Source: Mucilaginibacter sp. dw_454
GTDB taxonomy: Bacteria; Bacteroidota; Bacteroidia; Sphingobacteriales; Sphingobacteriaceae
Assembly (NCBI RefSeq): GCF_018449775.1
Contig: NZ_JAAVVB010000002.1
Span: forward strand, 248,001-312,000
Reading direction: 5' to 3'
Length of the DNA: 64,000 nucleotides
This document shows, piece after piece, positions 29,779 through 38,931 of this stretch (positions are counted from its first letter, which is position 1; each line of letters opens with the position of its first letter). Below the pieces are notes generated by a model that made no database searches, was not told the origin of the DNA, and worked only from the letters and a program-made list of their open reading frames with translations. The position numbers and the translations under genes are program-made.

Positions 29779-32277
29779 ATGAATAAATTAAAAATATGTT
29801 TGACGTTGCTGAGCGTTATAGTATGCATCTTAGCATATAATCCTGCATCAGCGCAAACATTACCTCAAAACCTGTCCAATTTTAATGTCGATAATTACTC
29901 TGACGATCAAATCCGTCAGCTTCTGCAAAGTGCCCAGTCACAGGGTCTTACAGACAGTCAATTAATTCAAATGGCTGAAAGCAGGAATCTTCCTGCCAGT
30001 GAAGCGCAGCGGTTACAAGTCAAGATTGATGAAATACGGAAAAAGGACGGCACTACTGCAAGCTATAGTGGTACTTCAGACACCTCATCTAACCTAAACA
30101 AGGCGCGCAAGCAAATCCAAAGCGGCGACACGTTGCCAGATCAAAACCGGACAGATATTTTTAGCAACCTTCAACCTAAAATATTTGGTGCCAGTTTGTT
30201 TAGAAATGCCAGGGCTAATAGTTTTCAGCCAAATTTAAAACTAGCGACCCCCGTAAATTATATTGTCGGGCCAGATGATAAGCTGATAATAAATGTATAT
30301 GGCAACTCGGTGGCTAATTGGGCGTTGACGGTCTCGCCAGAAGGAAATATTAACATACCCGGCGTTGGTGTTTTAAACGTAGCGGGTAAAACTATTGAAC
30401 AAGCCACCGCATCAATAAAAAGCAGATTAGCTACCAACAAATATGCCATTGGCAATGGTACCAATGTACAGGTTAGTTTAGGTGATATAAGAAGTATAAG
30501 CGTACGTGTACAGGGTGAGTTGGTTAGGCCTGGCACTTATACGCTGTCGTCATTATCAACAGCGTTTGAAGCGCTTTATGCTGCCGGTGGTCCAAATGAT
30601 ATTGGGTCTTTCCGTAAAATCGAGATCATTAGAGATAATAAGGTAATCAGAAAGCTTGATTTATATGACTATCTGGTTCATGGTAACCACAAGGACGATA
30701 TTGTTTTGCGTGATCAGGATGAAATTCATGTGCCACCATATCTGATGCACGTTGAGCTGCGTGGCGAAGTAAAGGTGCCGGCTGTTTTTGAACCGCTACC
30801 TAATGAAAAGTTACAGGATATTATTGATTATGCCGGCGGATTTACCGATCAAGCCTATACAGCGCATATCAAAGTTATTCAAACCAGCGACAGGCAGAAA
30901 CGTATAGCTGATATCTTTGAAAAAGATTATGCTACTTACGCGCCACGTCGTGGTGATATCTATACGGTTGACCGTATTCTTAATCGTTTTGAGAACCGTG
31001 TAGTTATTAATGGTGCGGTTTTTAGACCAGGAGAATTTGAATTACAACAAGGGTTAACAGTTTCGCAATTGATAAAAAATGCGGGTGGATTAAAAGAAGA
31101 CGCCTTTACTGGCCGCGGAAGCATTGTTAGGCTCAATTCAGATAATACTACACAGCAACTATCATTTAATGTACAAGACGCCTTATCCAACCCGTCTGAT
31201 GACATAACCCTGCAAAGAGAAGATAGTGTTACCATTACTTCAGTATTTGATTTGCATGACAAATACAAAGTAACCATTAAAGGGCAAGTAAGAAAACCGG
31301 GTGATTTTAGCTATGCCGACAGCATGAAAGTTGCTGACCTGATTGTAAAAGCAGGCGGTTTTGCCGAAGGTGCCAGCGCCAAGCGGATCGAAGTATCGCG
31401 CCGTGTTTTTGACAGTGATCCAAGCCAAAAAAACAGCCGTGTTGCACAGGTGTTTAGTATTAATGTAGATGCAAATCTGAAGTTCGAAAATATCAACTTC
31501 TCGCTTAAGCCTTTCGACATTGTGTCTATTTACAGCCTGCCGGGTTATGAAACACAGAAAGTAGTAAAAGTAGAAGGGGAGGTTATTTTTCCGGGTTATT
31601 ATACGATCGAGAAAAAGAACGAAAAGATATCTGACCTGGTGAGGCGCGCTGGTGGTTTAACCCAATCAGCTGACGTGGAGGGCGGTAGTTTGAAAAGGGA
31701 TAATGCAGCCGTATTAGGCGTAGATAAAACTAAATTAGATACACTTGCTTTAAATAGAGAACGTAACGAACGCCTAAGGCGGCTACAACGTAATTATAAA
31801 GATACTACAGGCGTGTCAATCGATACTGCCCAATTCAGAAATAACTACGTCGGCATAGATCTGAAAAAGATTTTAGCTCACCCGGCGGGAGGCGAAGATT
31901 TGATTCTGGAGAATGGCGATGTATTGAGAATCCCGAAAGAACAACAAACAGTTAGAGTAAATGGCGAGGTATTATATCCAAGTGCTGTGGTATATCAGCA
32001 GTCAAAAAGTTTTCGGGGATATGTGTTAAATGCTGGTGGATTTTCGCCAAATGCGTTAAAACGCGGTGCGTATGTTGTTTATCCTAACGGTACGGTGAAA
32101 GGAACCACCAAATTTCTTTTCTTTAATAATCATCCACGGGTTAAGCCGGGCAGTGAAATCTATGTACCCGAAAAGCCGCCGAGAAAAGGAGATTCTGCAC
32201 AAATTATTTTAGGCTACACAACAGGTTTAGCATCTTTAGGCGCTATAATATTGGGTATTTTAAGTCTAAAAAAATAA
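29779..32277 (+). CDS. polysaccharide export protein with SLBB domains (Wza-like), first copy
   Basis: 832 residues. A signal peptide ends near PASA-QTLPQ, a helical region follows (about 45-95), then the Poly_export domain (about 160-230; GPDDKLIINVYGNSV, NINIPGVGVLNV) and a series of SLBB repeats (VRVQGELVRPGTYTL, VELRGEVKVPAVFEP, VVINGAVFRPGEFEL, VTIKGQVRKPGDFSY, VKVEGEVIFPGYYTI). A hydrophobic C-terminal segment (LGYTTGLASLGAIILGILSL) suggests an envelope-spanning anchor. It forms the export channel for the polymer. Preceded by a 189-bp gap with no clear promoter; followed after 17 nt by the Wzz-like gene. Confidence 0.9.
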   Translation: MNKLKICLTLLSVIVCILAYNPASAQTLPQNLSNFNVDNYSDDQIRQLLQSAQSQGLTDSQLIQMAESRNLPASEAQRLQVKIDEIRKKDGTTASYSGTSDTSSNLNKARKQIQSGDTLPDQNRTDIFSNLQPKIFGASLFRNARANSFQPNLKLATPVNYIVGPDDKLIINVYGNSVANWALTVSPEGNINIPGVGVLNVAGKTIEQATASIKSRLATNKYAIGNGTNVQVSLGDIRSISVRVQGELVRPGTYTLSSLSTAFEALYAAGGPNDIGSFRKIEIIRDNKVIRKLDLYDYLVHGNHKDDIVLRDQDEIHVPPYLMHVELRGEVKVPAVFEPLPNEKLQDIIDYAGGFTDQAYTAHIKVIQTSDRQKRIADIFEKDYATYAPRRGDIYTVDRILNRFENRVVINGAVFRPGEFELQQGLTVSQLIKNAGGLKEDAFTGRGSIVRLNSDNTTQQLSFNVQDALSNPSDDITLQREDSVTITSVFDLHDKYKVTIKGQVRKPGDFSYADSMKVADLIVKAGGFAEGASAKRIEVSRRVFDSDPSQKNSRVAQVFSINVDANLKFENINFSLKPFDIVSIYSLPGYETQKVVKVEGEVIFPGYYTIEKKNEKISDLVRRAGGLTQSADVEGGSLKRDNAAVLGVDKTKLDTLALNRERNERLRRLQRNYKDTTGVSIDTAQFRNNYVGIDLKKILAHPAGGEDLILENGDVLRIPKEQQTVRVNGEVLYPSAVVYQQSKSFRGYVLNAGGFSPNALKRGAYVVYPNGTVKGTTKFLFFNNHPRVKPGSEIYVPEKPPRKGDSAQIILGYTTGLASLGAIILGILSLKK

Positions 32278-32294
32278 ATAAATTTTTTCTTTCA

Positions 32295-33368
32295 ATGACC
32301 AATAGCACTGATAAAAACACAAATAATGATGCTGACGAAGTCTCAATAAAAGACATGTTTCTCAAACTTGGCCGTTGGCGAAGCTATATTTTTGCAAAAT
32401 GGAAAGTGGTACTGTTAGCATGTTTATTGGGCGGGATTATTGGAGTAACTTATGGTCTTATTAGTAAACCTATTTATAAGGCAGAGCTGAGTTTTGCTTT
32501 ACAAGACGAAAAATCGGGCGGTAGTTTAAGTGGCGCTTTGGGCTTGGCAAGTCAATTTGGTATTGATGTAGGCGGTAGTGGCGGCGGTGATGAATTTTCT
32601 GGCGATAACTTGTTACAGTTGATGCGTTCAAGGTCAATGGTTGAGCGAACGTTGTTAACAACCGTTACAATAAATGGAAAACAAGAAACTCTTGCTGAGC
32701 TTTATATGGATTTCAATGGCCTTAGCGAGAACGATTTCAAGAACGTCCATTTTCCTCCTAATGCTGATAGGTCGAAATTTACTTTGAAGCAAGATAGTAT
32801 TTTAGGTGTCTTTCATCGTGACATTATTAAAAGAAATCTATTGGTTGACAAGGTCGACAAAAAATTAAGTATAATTTCAGTCGTAGTCAATTCAAAAAAC
32901 GAACTATTTTCCAAGTTGTTTACTGAAGTACTAGCTAAAGTAGTTTCTGATTTTTACATCAAGACCAAAACAGAAAAGGAAGTAAAAAATGTAGCCGTGT
33001 TGCAACGCCAGACAGACTCGGTAAGAGCTGCTTTGAACTACGCTATATCAGGAGTAGCCTCATCGGTAGATGCGGCACCTAACGCTAACCCATTTATGCA
33101 GACTTTACGCGTTCCATCGCAAAAACGGCAGGTAGACGTACAAGCTAATACAGCTATTTTAAGTGAACTAGTTAAAAATCTGGAGCTGGCAAAAATGTCC
33201 CTATTACATGAAACGCCGTTAATACAAACTATTGACACTCCAATTTTACCCTTAGAACGAGAAAAAGTCGGCACCTTAAAAGGTCTTATTGTAGGCGTAA
33301 TTGTGGGGCTGTTTTTATCTGTCTTTTTATTATCTGTGAACAAACTTTACAAAACAATTATCTCATAG
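32295..33368 (+). CDS. Wzz-like polysaccharide co-polymerase (chain-length determinant), first copy
   Basis: 357 residues with a membrane segment near residues 37-56 (VVLLACLLGGIIGVTYGL), a periplasmic domain with coiled-coil character, and a second membrane segment at the C-terminus (LKGLIVGVIVGLFLSVFLLS). The Wzz N-domain includes PIYKAELSFALQDEK and a Gly/Ser-rich loop. No tyrosine-kinase domain is fused. It controls polymer length together with Wzy and links to the export channel. It ends 2 nt before the reductase gene. Confidence 0.85.
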   Translation: MTNSTDKNTNNDADEVSIKDMFLKLGRWRSYIFAKWKVVLLACLLGGIIGVTYGLISKPIYKAELSFALQDEKSGGSLSGALGLASQFGIDVGGSGGGDEFSGDNLLQLMRSRSMVERTLLTTVTINGKQETLAELYMDFNGLSENDFKNVHFPPNADRSKFTLKQDSILGVFHRDIIKRNLLVDKVDKKLSIISVVVNSKNELFSKLFTEVLAKVVSDFYIKTKTEKEVKNVAVLQRQTDSVRAALNYAISGVASSVDAAPNANPFMQTLRVPSQKRQVDVQANTAILSELVKNLELAKMSLLHETPLIQTIDTPILPLEREKVGTLKGLIVGVIVGLFLSVFLLSVNKLYKTIIS

Positions 33369-33370
33369 CC

Positions 33371-34393
33371 GTGATAACTTACACTTTAAAAATTGTTCAG
33401 ATTGTACGAGAAACCGAGGATACATCCACGATTTTTTTTAAGCAGCCGGGCTTAAAAAAAATCAAATACCTGGCTGGTCAATATATCACGGTAGTAGTTA
33501 ATGTAAATGGGCGGAAATATAAAAGGCCATATTCATTATCATCATCTCCTCGTATAGATAGCACGATAAATATTACGGTAAAAAAATTATTGCATGGTGT
33601 TGTATCAAATCATTTGGTTGATGTGGTGAAAGAAGGTGATATGCTGGAAGTAATTGAGCCTATGGGCAACTTTCTGTATGATGTTGATATGCATCATAAC
33701 AAAGCTGTTTTTTTATGGGGTGCCGGTAGTGGCATAACTCCATTGATGTCGATTTTGAAAACAGCTTTGGTAAATAATTCCCAACAGATTAATCTTTTTT
33801 ATTGCAATAAAACAACCCAACACACCATTTTTTTTAATCAGTTACAGCAACTTCAACAAAATAATAAACAAAAATTAGGGTTGAACTTTTTCTACACTGA
33901 AGAGCAGATAGCTCAAGCCAATTTTGGGCGCATCAATGCCTATGATGTGGAGAAAGCGCTTAGTGGTTTAGATGTTGCTAACACCCTGCATTATATATGT
34001 GGTCCCAACGGATTAAAAGAAACAGTTAAGACAGCCTTGTTGGAGAATGGAGTACAGTTGACACAGATATTTTTTGAAGATTTTGAGCATATAATCAATG
34101 AAGTTGAGCTAAAAGATGTACAAACACGTTTTGTAACACTAATCAACAACAGTAATAAAAACAGTATTGAAGTGATCCGTGGTAAAAGCATTCTGGAAGC
34201 AGCACTTGATACGCGGCTTGATTTACCTTATTCATGTCAAACTGGTACGTGTACTTTATGTAAAGCTACACTTGTATCGGGCGAAGTGAAGAAAATAGGT
34301 AATGAGAAGATGGATCATGAATTATCAGAAAATGAGCGATTGTTGTGCTGCAGCTATCCCCTAACAAACAATATTATATTTGAAATTAATTAA
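33371..34393 (+). CDS. FAD/[2Fe-2S] NAD(P)H reductase, CDP-6-deoxyglucoseen reductase (DdhD/AscD)-like
   Basis: 340 residues, GTG start. Ferredoxin-reductase FAD domain (about 1-105; the RPYSLSSS flavin motif at 52-59), NAD domain (about 110-235; GAGSGITPLMS from 117 and CGPNG) and a C-terminal plant-type ferredoxin domain with ligands Cys289, Cys294, Cys297 and Cys326 or 327 (CQTGTCTLC, then LLCC). It should pass electrons from NAD(P)H to the PMP dehydrase at 38932 for C-3 deoxygenation. In Yersinia AscD the ferredoxin domain is N-terminal; here the order is PaaE-like. Pathway role inferred from neighbours. Confidence 0.8.
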   Translation: MITYTLKIVQIVRETEDTSTIFFKQPGLKKIKYLAGQYITVVVNVNGRKYKRPYSLSSSPRIDSTINITVKKLLHGVVSNHLVDVVKEGDMLEVIEPMGNFLYDVDMHHNKAVFLWGAGSGITPLMSILKTALVNNSQQINLFYCNKTTQHTIFFNQLQQLQQNNKQKLGLNFFYTEEQIAQANFGRINAYDVEKALSGLDVANTLHYICGPNGLKETVKTALLENGVQLTQIFFEDFEHIINEVELKDVQTRFVTLINNSNKNSIEVIRGKSILEAALDTRLDLPYSCQTGTCTLCKATLVSGEVKKIGNEKMDHELSENERLLCCSYPLTNNIIFEIN

Positions 34394-34403
34394 TAAGTTG
34401 TAA

Positions 34404-35180
34404 ATGAAAGTTGTACTACTTGCGGGTGGATTGGGTACCCGATTAATGGAAGAAACAGAAGCGCGCCCCAAACCTATGGTAGAAATTGGTGGTAAGCCAA
34501 TTTTATGGCATATCATGAAAATTTATGAAACCTATGGTTACAATGATTTTGTATTGTGTCTGGGGTATAAACAACAGTCAATAAAGGAATATTTTTTAAA
34601 CTATTACCTTTATAATTCAGACGTGACTATCGAATTGGAAAAGAACAAGGTTGACGTACATTTCTCAAATTCTGAATCATTCAAAGTAACATTGGTAGAC
34701 ACCGGTTTGACGACCAATACAGCGGGGCGAATAAAAAAAATTAAAAAATATGTTGATGGTGGAACATTCATGCTTACTTATGGGGATGGCGTTGCTGACA
34801 TTAATATTGCTGAATTAGTTAAATTTCACCACTCACACGGTAAGTTGGCAACATTAACAAGCATACAAACACCTGGACGCTTTGGCAACATAGAAATGGA
34901 CGAGAATGGCGGTGTTGAACATTTTGTTGAAAAACCTCAAGGTGATGGTATGTGGATAAACGGAGGTTTTTTTGTGCTGGAGCCAGAAATCTTCAAATAC
35001 CTTGAAGAGGATATGGATGATGTACAATGGGAAAAAAAACCATTAAAAGAAATAGCCCAGGATGGGCAGTTGTCAGCTTATAAACATCATGGGTTTTGGA
35101 AACCAATGGATGCCTTAAGAGATCGTATTGAATTGGAACAACTTTGGAGCACTGGTAATGCACCGTGGAAAATTTGGTAA
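34404..35180 (+). CDS. rfbF: glucose-1-phosphate cytidylyltransferase
   Basis: 258 residues. The nucleotidyltransferase signature LLAGGLGTRLMEET with ARPKPMVEIGGKPILWHIM is that of RfbF/DdhA, and YGDGVADINI carries the metal-binding Asp. It makes CDP-glucose from CTP and glucose-1-phosphate, the entry step of CDP-3,6-dideoxyhexose pathways. It is preceded by the reductase gene and directly abuts rfbG (no gap). Confidence 0.95.
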   Translation: MKVVLLAGGLGTRLMEETEARPKPMVEIGGKPILWHIMKIYETYGYNDFVLCLGYKQQSIKEYFLNYYLYNSDVTIELEKNKVDVHFSNSESFKVTLVDTGLTTNTAGRIKKIKKYVDGGTFMLTYGDGVADINIAELVKFHHSHGKLATLTSIQTPGRFGNIEMDENGGVEHFVEKPQGDGMWINGGFFVLEPEIFKYLEEDMDDVQWEKKPLKEIAQDGQLSAYKHHGFWKPMDALRDRIELEQLWSTGNAPWKIW

Positions 35181-36263
35181 ATGATGTTTGATCAACTGAA
35201 AGAAGTATACGGAGGGAAGAAGGTCTTTTTAACTGGCCACACCGGTTTTAAGGGATCTTGGTTACTTAAAACCTTGTCTCTGCTTGGTGCAGATGTCAAG
35301 TGTTATGCACTTGCGCCTGATACGACACCGAATTTATATGATGTTATACTAGGAGACACGCTTTGTGATTCAATAATAGCAGATTTACGTAACCGTGATC
35401 AGCTTAAGCTTGCGATAACTGATTTTCAGCCAGATTTTGTATTTCATTTGGCAGCACAACCGTTAGTAAGGCTGTCTTATCAAATACCATCTGAAACTTT
35501 TGAGGTAAACGCCATCGGTACGGCAAATTTACTTGATGCTGTAAACTTATTATCTACCCCGTGTTATTGCGTTTTAATAACTACAGACAAAGTATACCAT
35601 AACAATGAATGGGAATATCCTTATCGCGAAAACGACAAGTTAGGTGGGTATGATCCTTACAGTGCCAGCAAAGCATGTGCAGAATTAGTAATAGACTCTT
35701 ACCGTAATTCTTTTTTTAACGTAAAGGACTATCAGCAGCATAAAAAAGCGGTTGCTGTTGGTCGTGCGGGTAACGTTATAGGCGGTGGCGACTGGTCTAA
35801 AGACCGGTTGATACCCGATATTGCAAGAGCATTAGCTGCTGGAAAAAAAATTGAGATAAGAAACCCCAACTCGGTAAGGCCATGGCAGCATGTTTTAGAG
35901 CCCTTGTTTGGCTATTTGTTGCTTGGCGCTAAATTATATAAAGACCCCGTACTGTTCTCTCAGGCCTACAATTTTGGCCCTGATGTTAATGATGCCCTGC
36001 CGGTAGCTAACATGGTCGACATGGCTATTTCTAGTTGGGGAGGGGGAGAATACGAAATAAATCATGTTGCCGGCCAACCACATGAGGCGGGCTTATTAAA
36101 GCTTGACATCAGCAAGGCAATAAATGACTTAGGGTGGCGGCCGCAAATGAACGCATCAGAGGCTGTTGCAAAAACAATTGAGTGGTATAAAGTCTTTTAT
36201 AGTAATTCGGACGATATTGTAAAATTTACAGAGAAGCAGATAAAGGTTTTTTTCGATGTCTAG
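35181..36263 (+). CDS. rfbG: CDP-glucose 4,6-dehydratase
   Basis: 360 residues of the extended SDR family. The NAD motif reads FLTGHTGFKGSWL; catalytic Thr/Tyr/Lys lie in ITTDKVYHN and YDPYSASKACAE; RPWQHVLEPLFGYLLL is typical of RfbG/DdhB. It converts CDP-glucose to CDP-4-keto-6-deoxyglucose. Two adjacent ATG codons could serve as start. The stop overlaps the next gene by 8 bp, suggesting coupled translation. Confidence 0.94.
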   Translation: MMFDQLKEVYGGKKVFLTGHTGFKGSWLLKTLSLLGADVKCYALAPDTTPNLYDVILGDTLCDSIIADLRNRDQLKLAITDFQPDFVFHLAAQPLVRLSYQIPSETFEVNAIGTANLLDAVNLLSTPCYCVLITTDKVYHNNEWEYPYRENDKLGGYDPYSASKACAELVIDSYRNSFFNVKDYQQHKKAVAVGRAGNVIGGGDWSKDRLIPDIARALAAGKKIEIRNPNSVRPWQHVLEPLFGYLLLGAKLYKDPVLFSQAYNFGPDVNDALPVANMVDMAISSWGGGEYEINHVAGQPHEAGLLKLDISKAINDLGWRPQMNASEAVAKTIEWYKVFYSNSDDIVKFTEKQIKVFFDV

Positions 36264-37194
36264 AGTTTTTATAACAGGTATTACTGGATTTTTAGGATCA
36301 AATATTGGCAGGTATTTAATAGAAGATGGCCATACAGTAGCCGCAATCTATAGAGGTACGTCGTCAAAGAAATTATGCGCGGGCTTTGAAGATCAGATTG
36401 ATTGGATACTACAAGATGAAAGTAATTGGACTGAAAAGGCGGAGAAATTTTCTCCTGAAATTATTATACACAGTGCCTGGCTTGGTGTAAGTCATCTGGA
36501 AAGAAATATCTGGGATAAACAACTGGAAAATATTGAATTTGTTAAGCAATTATTGTTAATAGCAAAAAGTGCCGATACCAAAAAGGTCATTGCATTAGGG
36601 TCGCAAGCTGAGTATGGGATGTTTGAAGGTTGTGTCGCAGAATCACATCAATTAAAGCCAACAGAGGCTTATGGATCTGTGAAAATAGTATGTTCCGAAC
36701 TGTTAAAGCAATTTTGTAACAGTAATAACATTGATTGGTATTGGTTAAGACTATTTTCGGTTTTTGGGAGTGGAGAGTCTGAAAATTGGTTGATTCCTAC
36801 GTTAATTAATAAGCTCCTTACATCAAACTATATGGATCTTACTCCCGGCGAACAGAAATACGCTTATCTTTACGCTGATGACTTAGGTAGAGCAATAAAT
36901 AACATCATAGTCAATAAAGGTAAATCTGGTGTTTACAATATTTCTGCTAAACAACCAGTTTCGCTTAAAAATTTGGTTACTACAATACGAGATCAGGTTA
37001 ATCCGAAGTTTGAGTTGCATTTTGGTAAATTAGAATACAGGGAGAACCAGGCCATGCACATACAGGGCGACGTTACTAAATTTATAGAAGCGTTTGGTGA
37101 GTTTGAGTTATCTGATTTCAAACAAGCATTGGCTTTAACCATCGATAGTATTAAAGGACAGTTCAAAATAAAGCAAGCTAATGAAAGCATCTGA
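36256..37194 (+). CDS. NAD(P)-dependent SDR reductase/epimerase (YerF- or RfbJ-like)
   Basis: 312 residues, extended SDR: nucleotide-binding FITGITGFLGSNIGRYL, catalytic serine in ALGSQAEYG and Tyr-x3-Lys in EAYGSVK. Within this cassette two roles fit. It may reduce the acetyl branch introduced by the thiamine enzyme (YerF role), or reduce the 4-keto group directly (abequose/paratose synthase role). The adjacent thiamine enzyme, which it overlaps by 14 bp, favours the first. The fold is certain; the exact reaction is inference. Confidence 0.75.
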   Translation: MSRVFITGITGFLGSNIGRYLIEDGHTVAAIYRGTSSKKLCAGFEDQIDWILQDESNWTEKAEKFSPEIIIHSAWLGVSHLERNIWDKQLENIEFVKQLLLIAKSADTKKVIALGSQAEYGMFEGCVAESHQLKPTEAYGSVKIVCSELLKQFCNSNNIDWYWLRLFSVFGSGESENWLIPTLINKLLTSNYMDLTPGEQKYAYLYADDLGRAINNIIVNKGKSGVYNISAKQPVSLKNLVTTIRDQVNPKFELHFGKLEYRENQAMHIQGDVTKFIEAFGEFELSDFKQALALTIDSIKGQFKIKQANESI

Positions 37195-38899
37195 TTTTAT
37201 AGCAACATTTTTGGAACGGAAAGGGGTTAAGCACGTTTTTGAATTGTCAGGAGGTATGATCACTCATATTCTCGATTCATTAAATCAAAAAACATCCATT
37301 AACGTCATTACGATGCATCATGAGCAAGCTGCGGCATTTGCTGCTGATGCTTATGGGCGTGTAACCGGCTTGCCTGGGGTGGCGCTGGCAACCAGCGGGC
37401 CCGGCGCAACAAATTTGCTTACAGGTATCGGTAATTGTTATTTCGATTCAGTGCCAGGGGTATTTATAACAGGGCAGGTTAATCGCCATGAGCAAAAAGG
37501 TGACAGGGCAATACGTCAACTTGGGTTTCAGGAAACAGACATTATAGCGATGGCCAGCCCAATAACTAAAGCATGTTTCAAAATAACAGACCAAAATGAG
37601 TTACCAGAAGTGCTTGAAAGGGCTTTTTGGATAGCAACAGAGGGGCGGCCCGGGCCTGTTCTGATTGATATACCTATGGATGTACAGCGTTTAAAAATAG
37701 ACGCCCCATTCGTGACTGAAAAAACGATAGAAGTATTATGCCCGGCAGAAAATCAGTTAAAGGATATTATTGAAAGTATAAAACAAGCTCAAAAACCGTT
37801 GGTGTTGGTAGGCCGCGGGGTGAGATCTGCTTTTGCAATCGATGAACTAAAGCAATTTTTAAAAAACACGCAGTTGCCAGTTATTACTACACTGCTTGCG
37901 GTTGACGCGGTTGAGCACGACCATCCTGCGCGCGTTGGCTTCATTGGAAGTTACGGTAATAGGTGGGCAAATATTGCTTTTGGTGAATGCGATCTGCTGA
38001 TAGTATTAGGCAGCAGACTTGATATACGACAAACAGGAGCCGATACCAAATTTTTTGAAAACAGGACTATTTACCATATTGATTGTGAACCGGGCGAAAT
38101 CAATAATCGTGTTCAAGGCTGCGTTCCAATTGTAGCTGATGTAAAGGCGTTTTTAAAGGCGTTTAACACTTTAACACAGGAAACTGCTTTTGATAAAAAA
38201 ACGGATTGGTACAACTACTTTAATACGTTAAAACAAAACTGGCCAGACACTGCCGAGTTGAAGCCTAAAGGTATCAACCCCAATTATTTTATGCATAAAC
38301 TGTCAAAATATGCAGAAAAAGCCCGGTGTTATATAGCTGATGTGGGTGCTCATCAAATGTGGACAGCACAATCAATTGATTTAAATGCAGATCAACTTTT
38401 CCTGACGTCTGCAGGAATGGGTGCCATGGGCTATTCATTACCCGCTGGGATAGGTGCGTGTTTCGCCAATAACATCAAACCTGTAGTTGTTATCGCAGGC
38501 GATGGGTGTATGCAAATAAATATTCAAGAATTACAAACAATTAGTCGCAACAATTTACCTATTAAAATTGTTGTGATGAACAATAAGAATCTGGGAATGA
38601 TACGCCAGTTTCAAGATAGCTATTTTGAATCAAGATATCAGTCTACTTACTGGGGATACAGTGCGCCGGATTTTGAAAAAGTTGCTAAGGCTTATGAAAT
38701 AAATAGCCTTACAATTAATACCGATGAAGAAATAGAAGATGCAGCAAAATGGCTTTGGAATTCTGAAAATGCTGATAAACCAGTACTGTTACAGGTAATG
38801 ATTGATCCATATACCAACACTTATCCTAAAATTGCTTTTGGCAGGCCTATTACAGAAATGGAGCCTTTTGCCCAGCCAATAGAAATGGAAGGTACCTGA
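37181..38899 (+). CDS. thiamine-diphosphate-dependent enzyme of the acetolactate-synthase superfamily (YerE-like)
   Basis: 572 residues. The three domains typical of the superfamily are present: PYR domain with the cofactor-activating Glu48 (HHEQAAAFAADAYGR), a central domain (VLVGRGVRSA), and the PP domain with the metal motif GDG at 440-442 and NN about 25 residues later (MNNKNLGMIRQF). It overlaps the SDR gene and sits inside a CDP-dideoxyhexose set, unlike housekeeping acetolactate synthase (no ilvN-like subunit or ilv genes). YerE of Yersinia pseudotuberculosis transfers an acetyl unit from pyruvate to C-4 of CDP-3,6-dideoxy-4-keto-glucose; the same role is inferred here. Confidence 0.78.
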   Translation: MKASDFIATFLERKGVKHVFELSGGMITHILDSLNQKTSINVITMHHEQAAAFAADAYGRVTGLPGVALATSGPGATNLLTGIGNCYFDSVPGVFITGQVNRHEQKGDRAIRQLGFQETDIIAMASPITKACFKITDQNELPEVLERAFWIATEGRPGPVLIDIPMDVQRLKIDAPFVTEKTIEVLCPAENQLKDIIESIKQAQKPLVLVGRGVRSAFAIDELKQFLKNTQLPVITTLLAVDAVEHDHPARVGFIGSYGNRWANIAFGECDLLIVLGSRLDIRQTGADTKFFENRTIYHIDCEPGEINNRVQGCVPIVADVKAFLKAFNTLTQETAFDKKTDWYNYFNTLKQNWPDTAELKPKGINPNYFMHKLSKYAEKARCYIADVGAHQMWTAQSIDLNADQLFLTSAGMGAMGYSLPAGIGACFANNIKPVVVIAGDGCMQINIQELQTISRNNLPIKIVVMNNKNLGMIRQFQDSYFESRYQSTYWGYSAPDFEKVAKAYEINSLTINTDEEIEDAAKWLWNSENADKPVLLQVMIDPYTNTYPKIAFGRPITEMEPFAQPIEMEGT

Positions 38900-38931
38900 T
38901 CAATCACATAAAAATATAATTTACATCCCTT

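Noticed and set aside
37181-38899. Housekeeping acetolactate synthase large subunit (ilvB)
   Set aside because: No small subunit or other ilv gene nearby, and its start lies inside a sugar SDR gene within a CDP-dideoxyhexose cassette.
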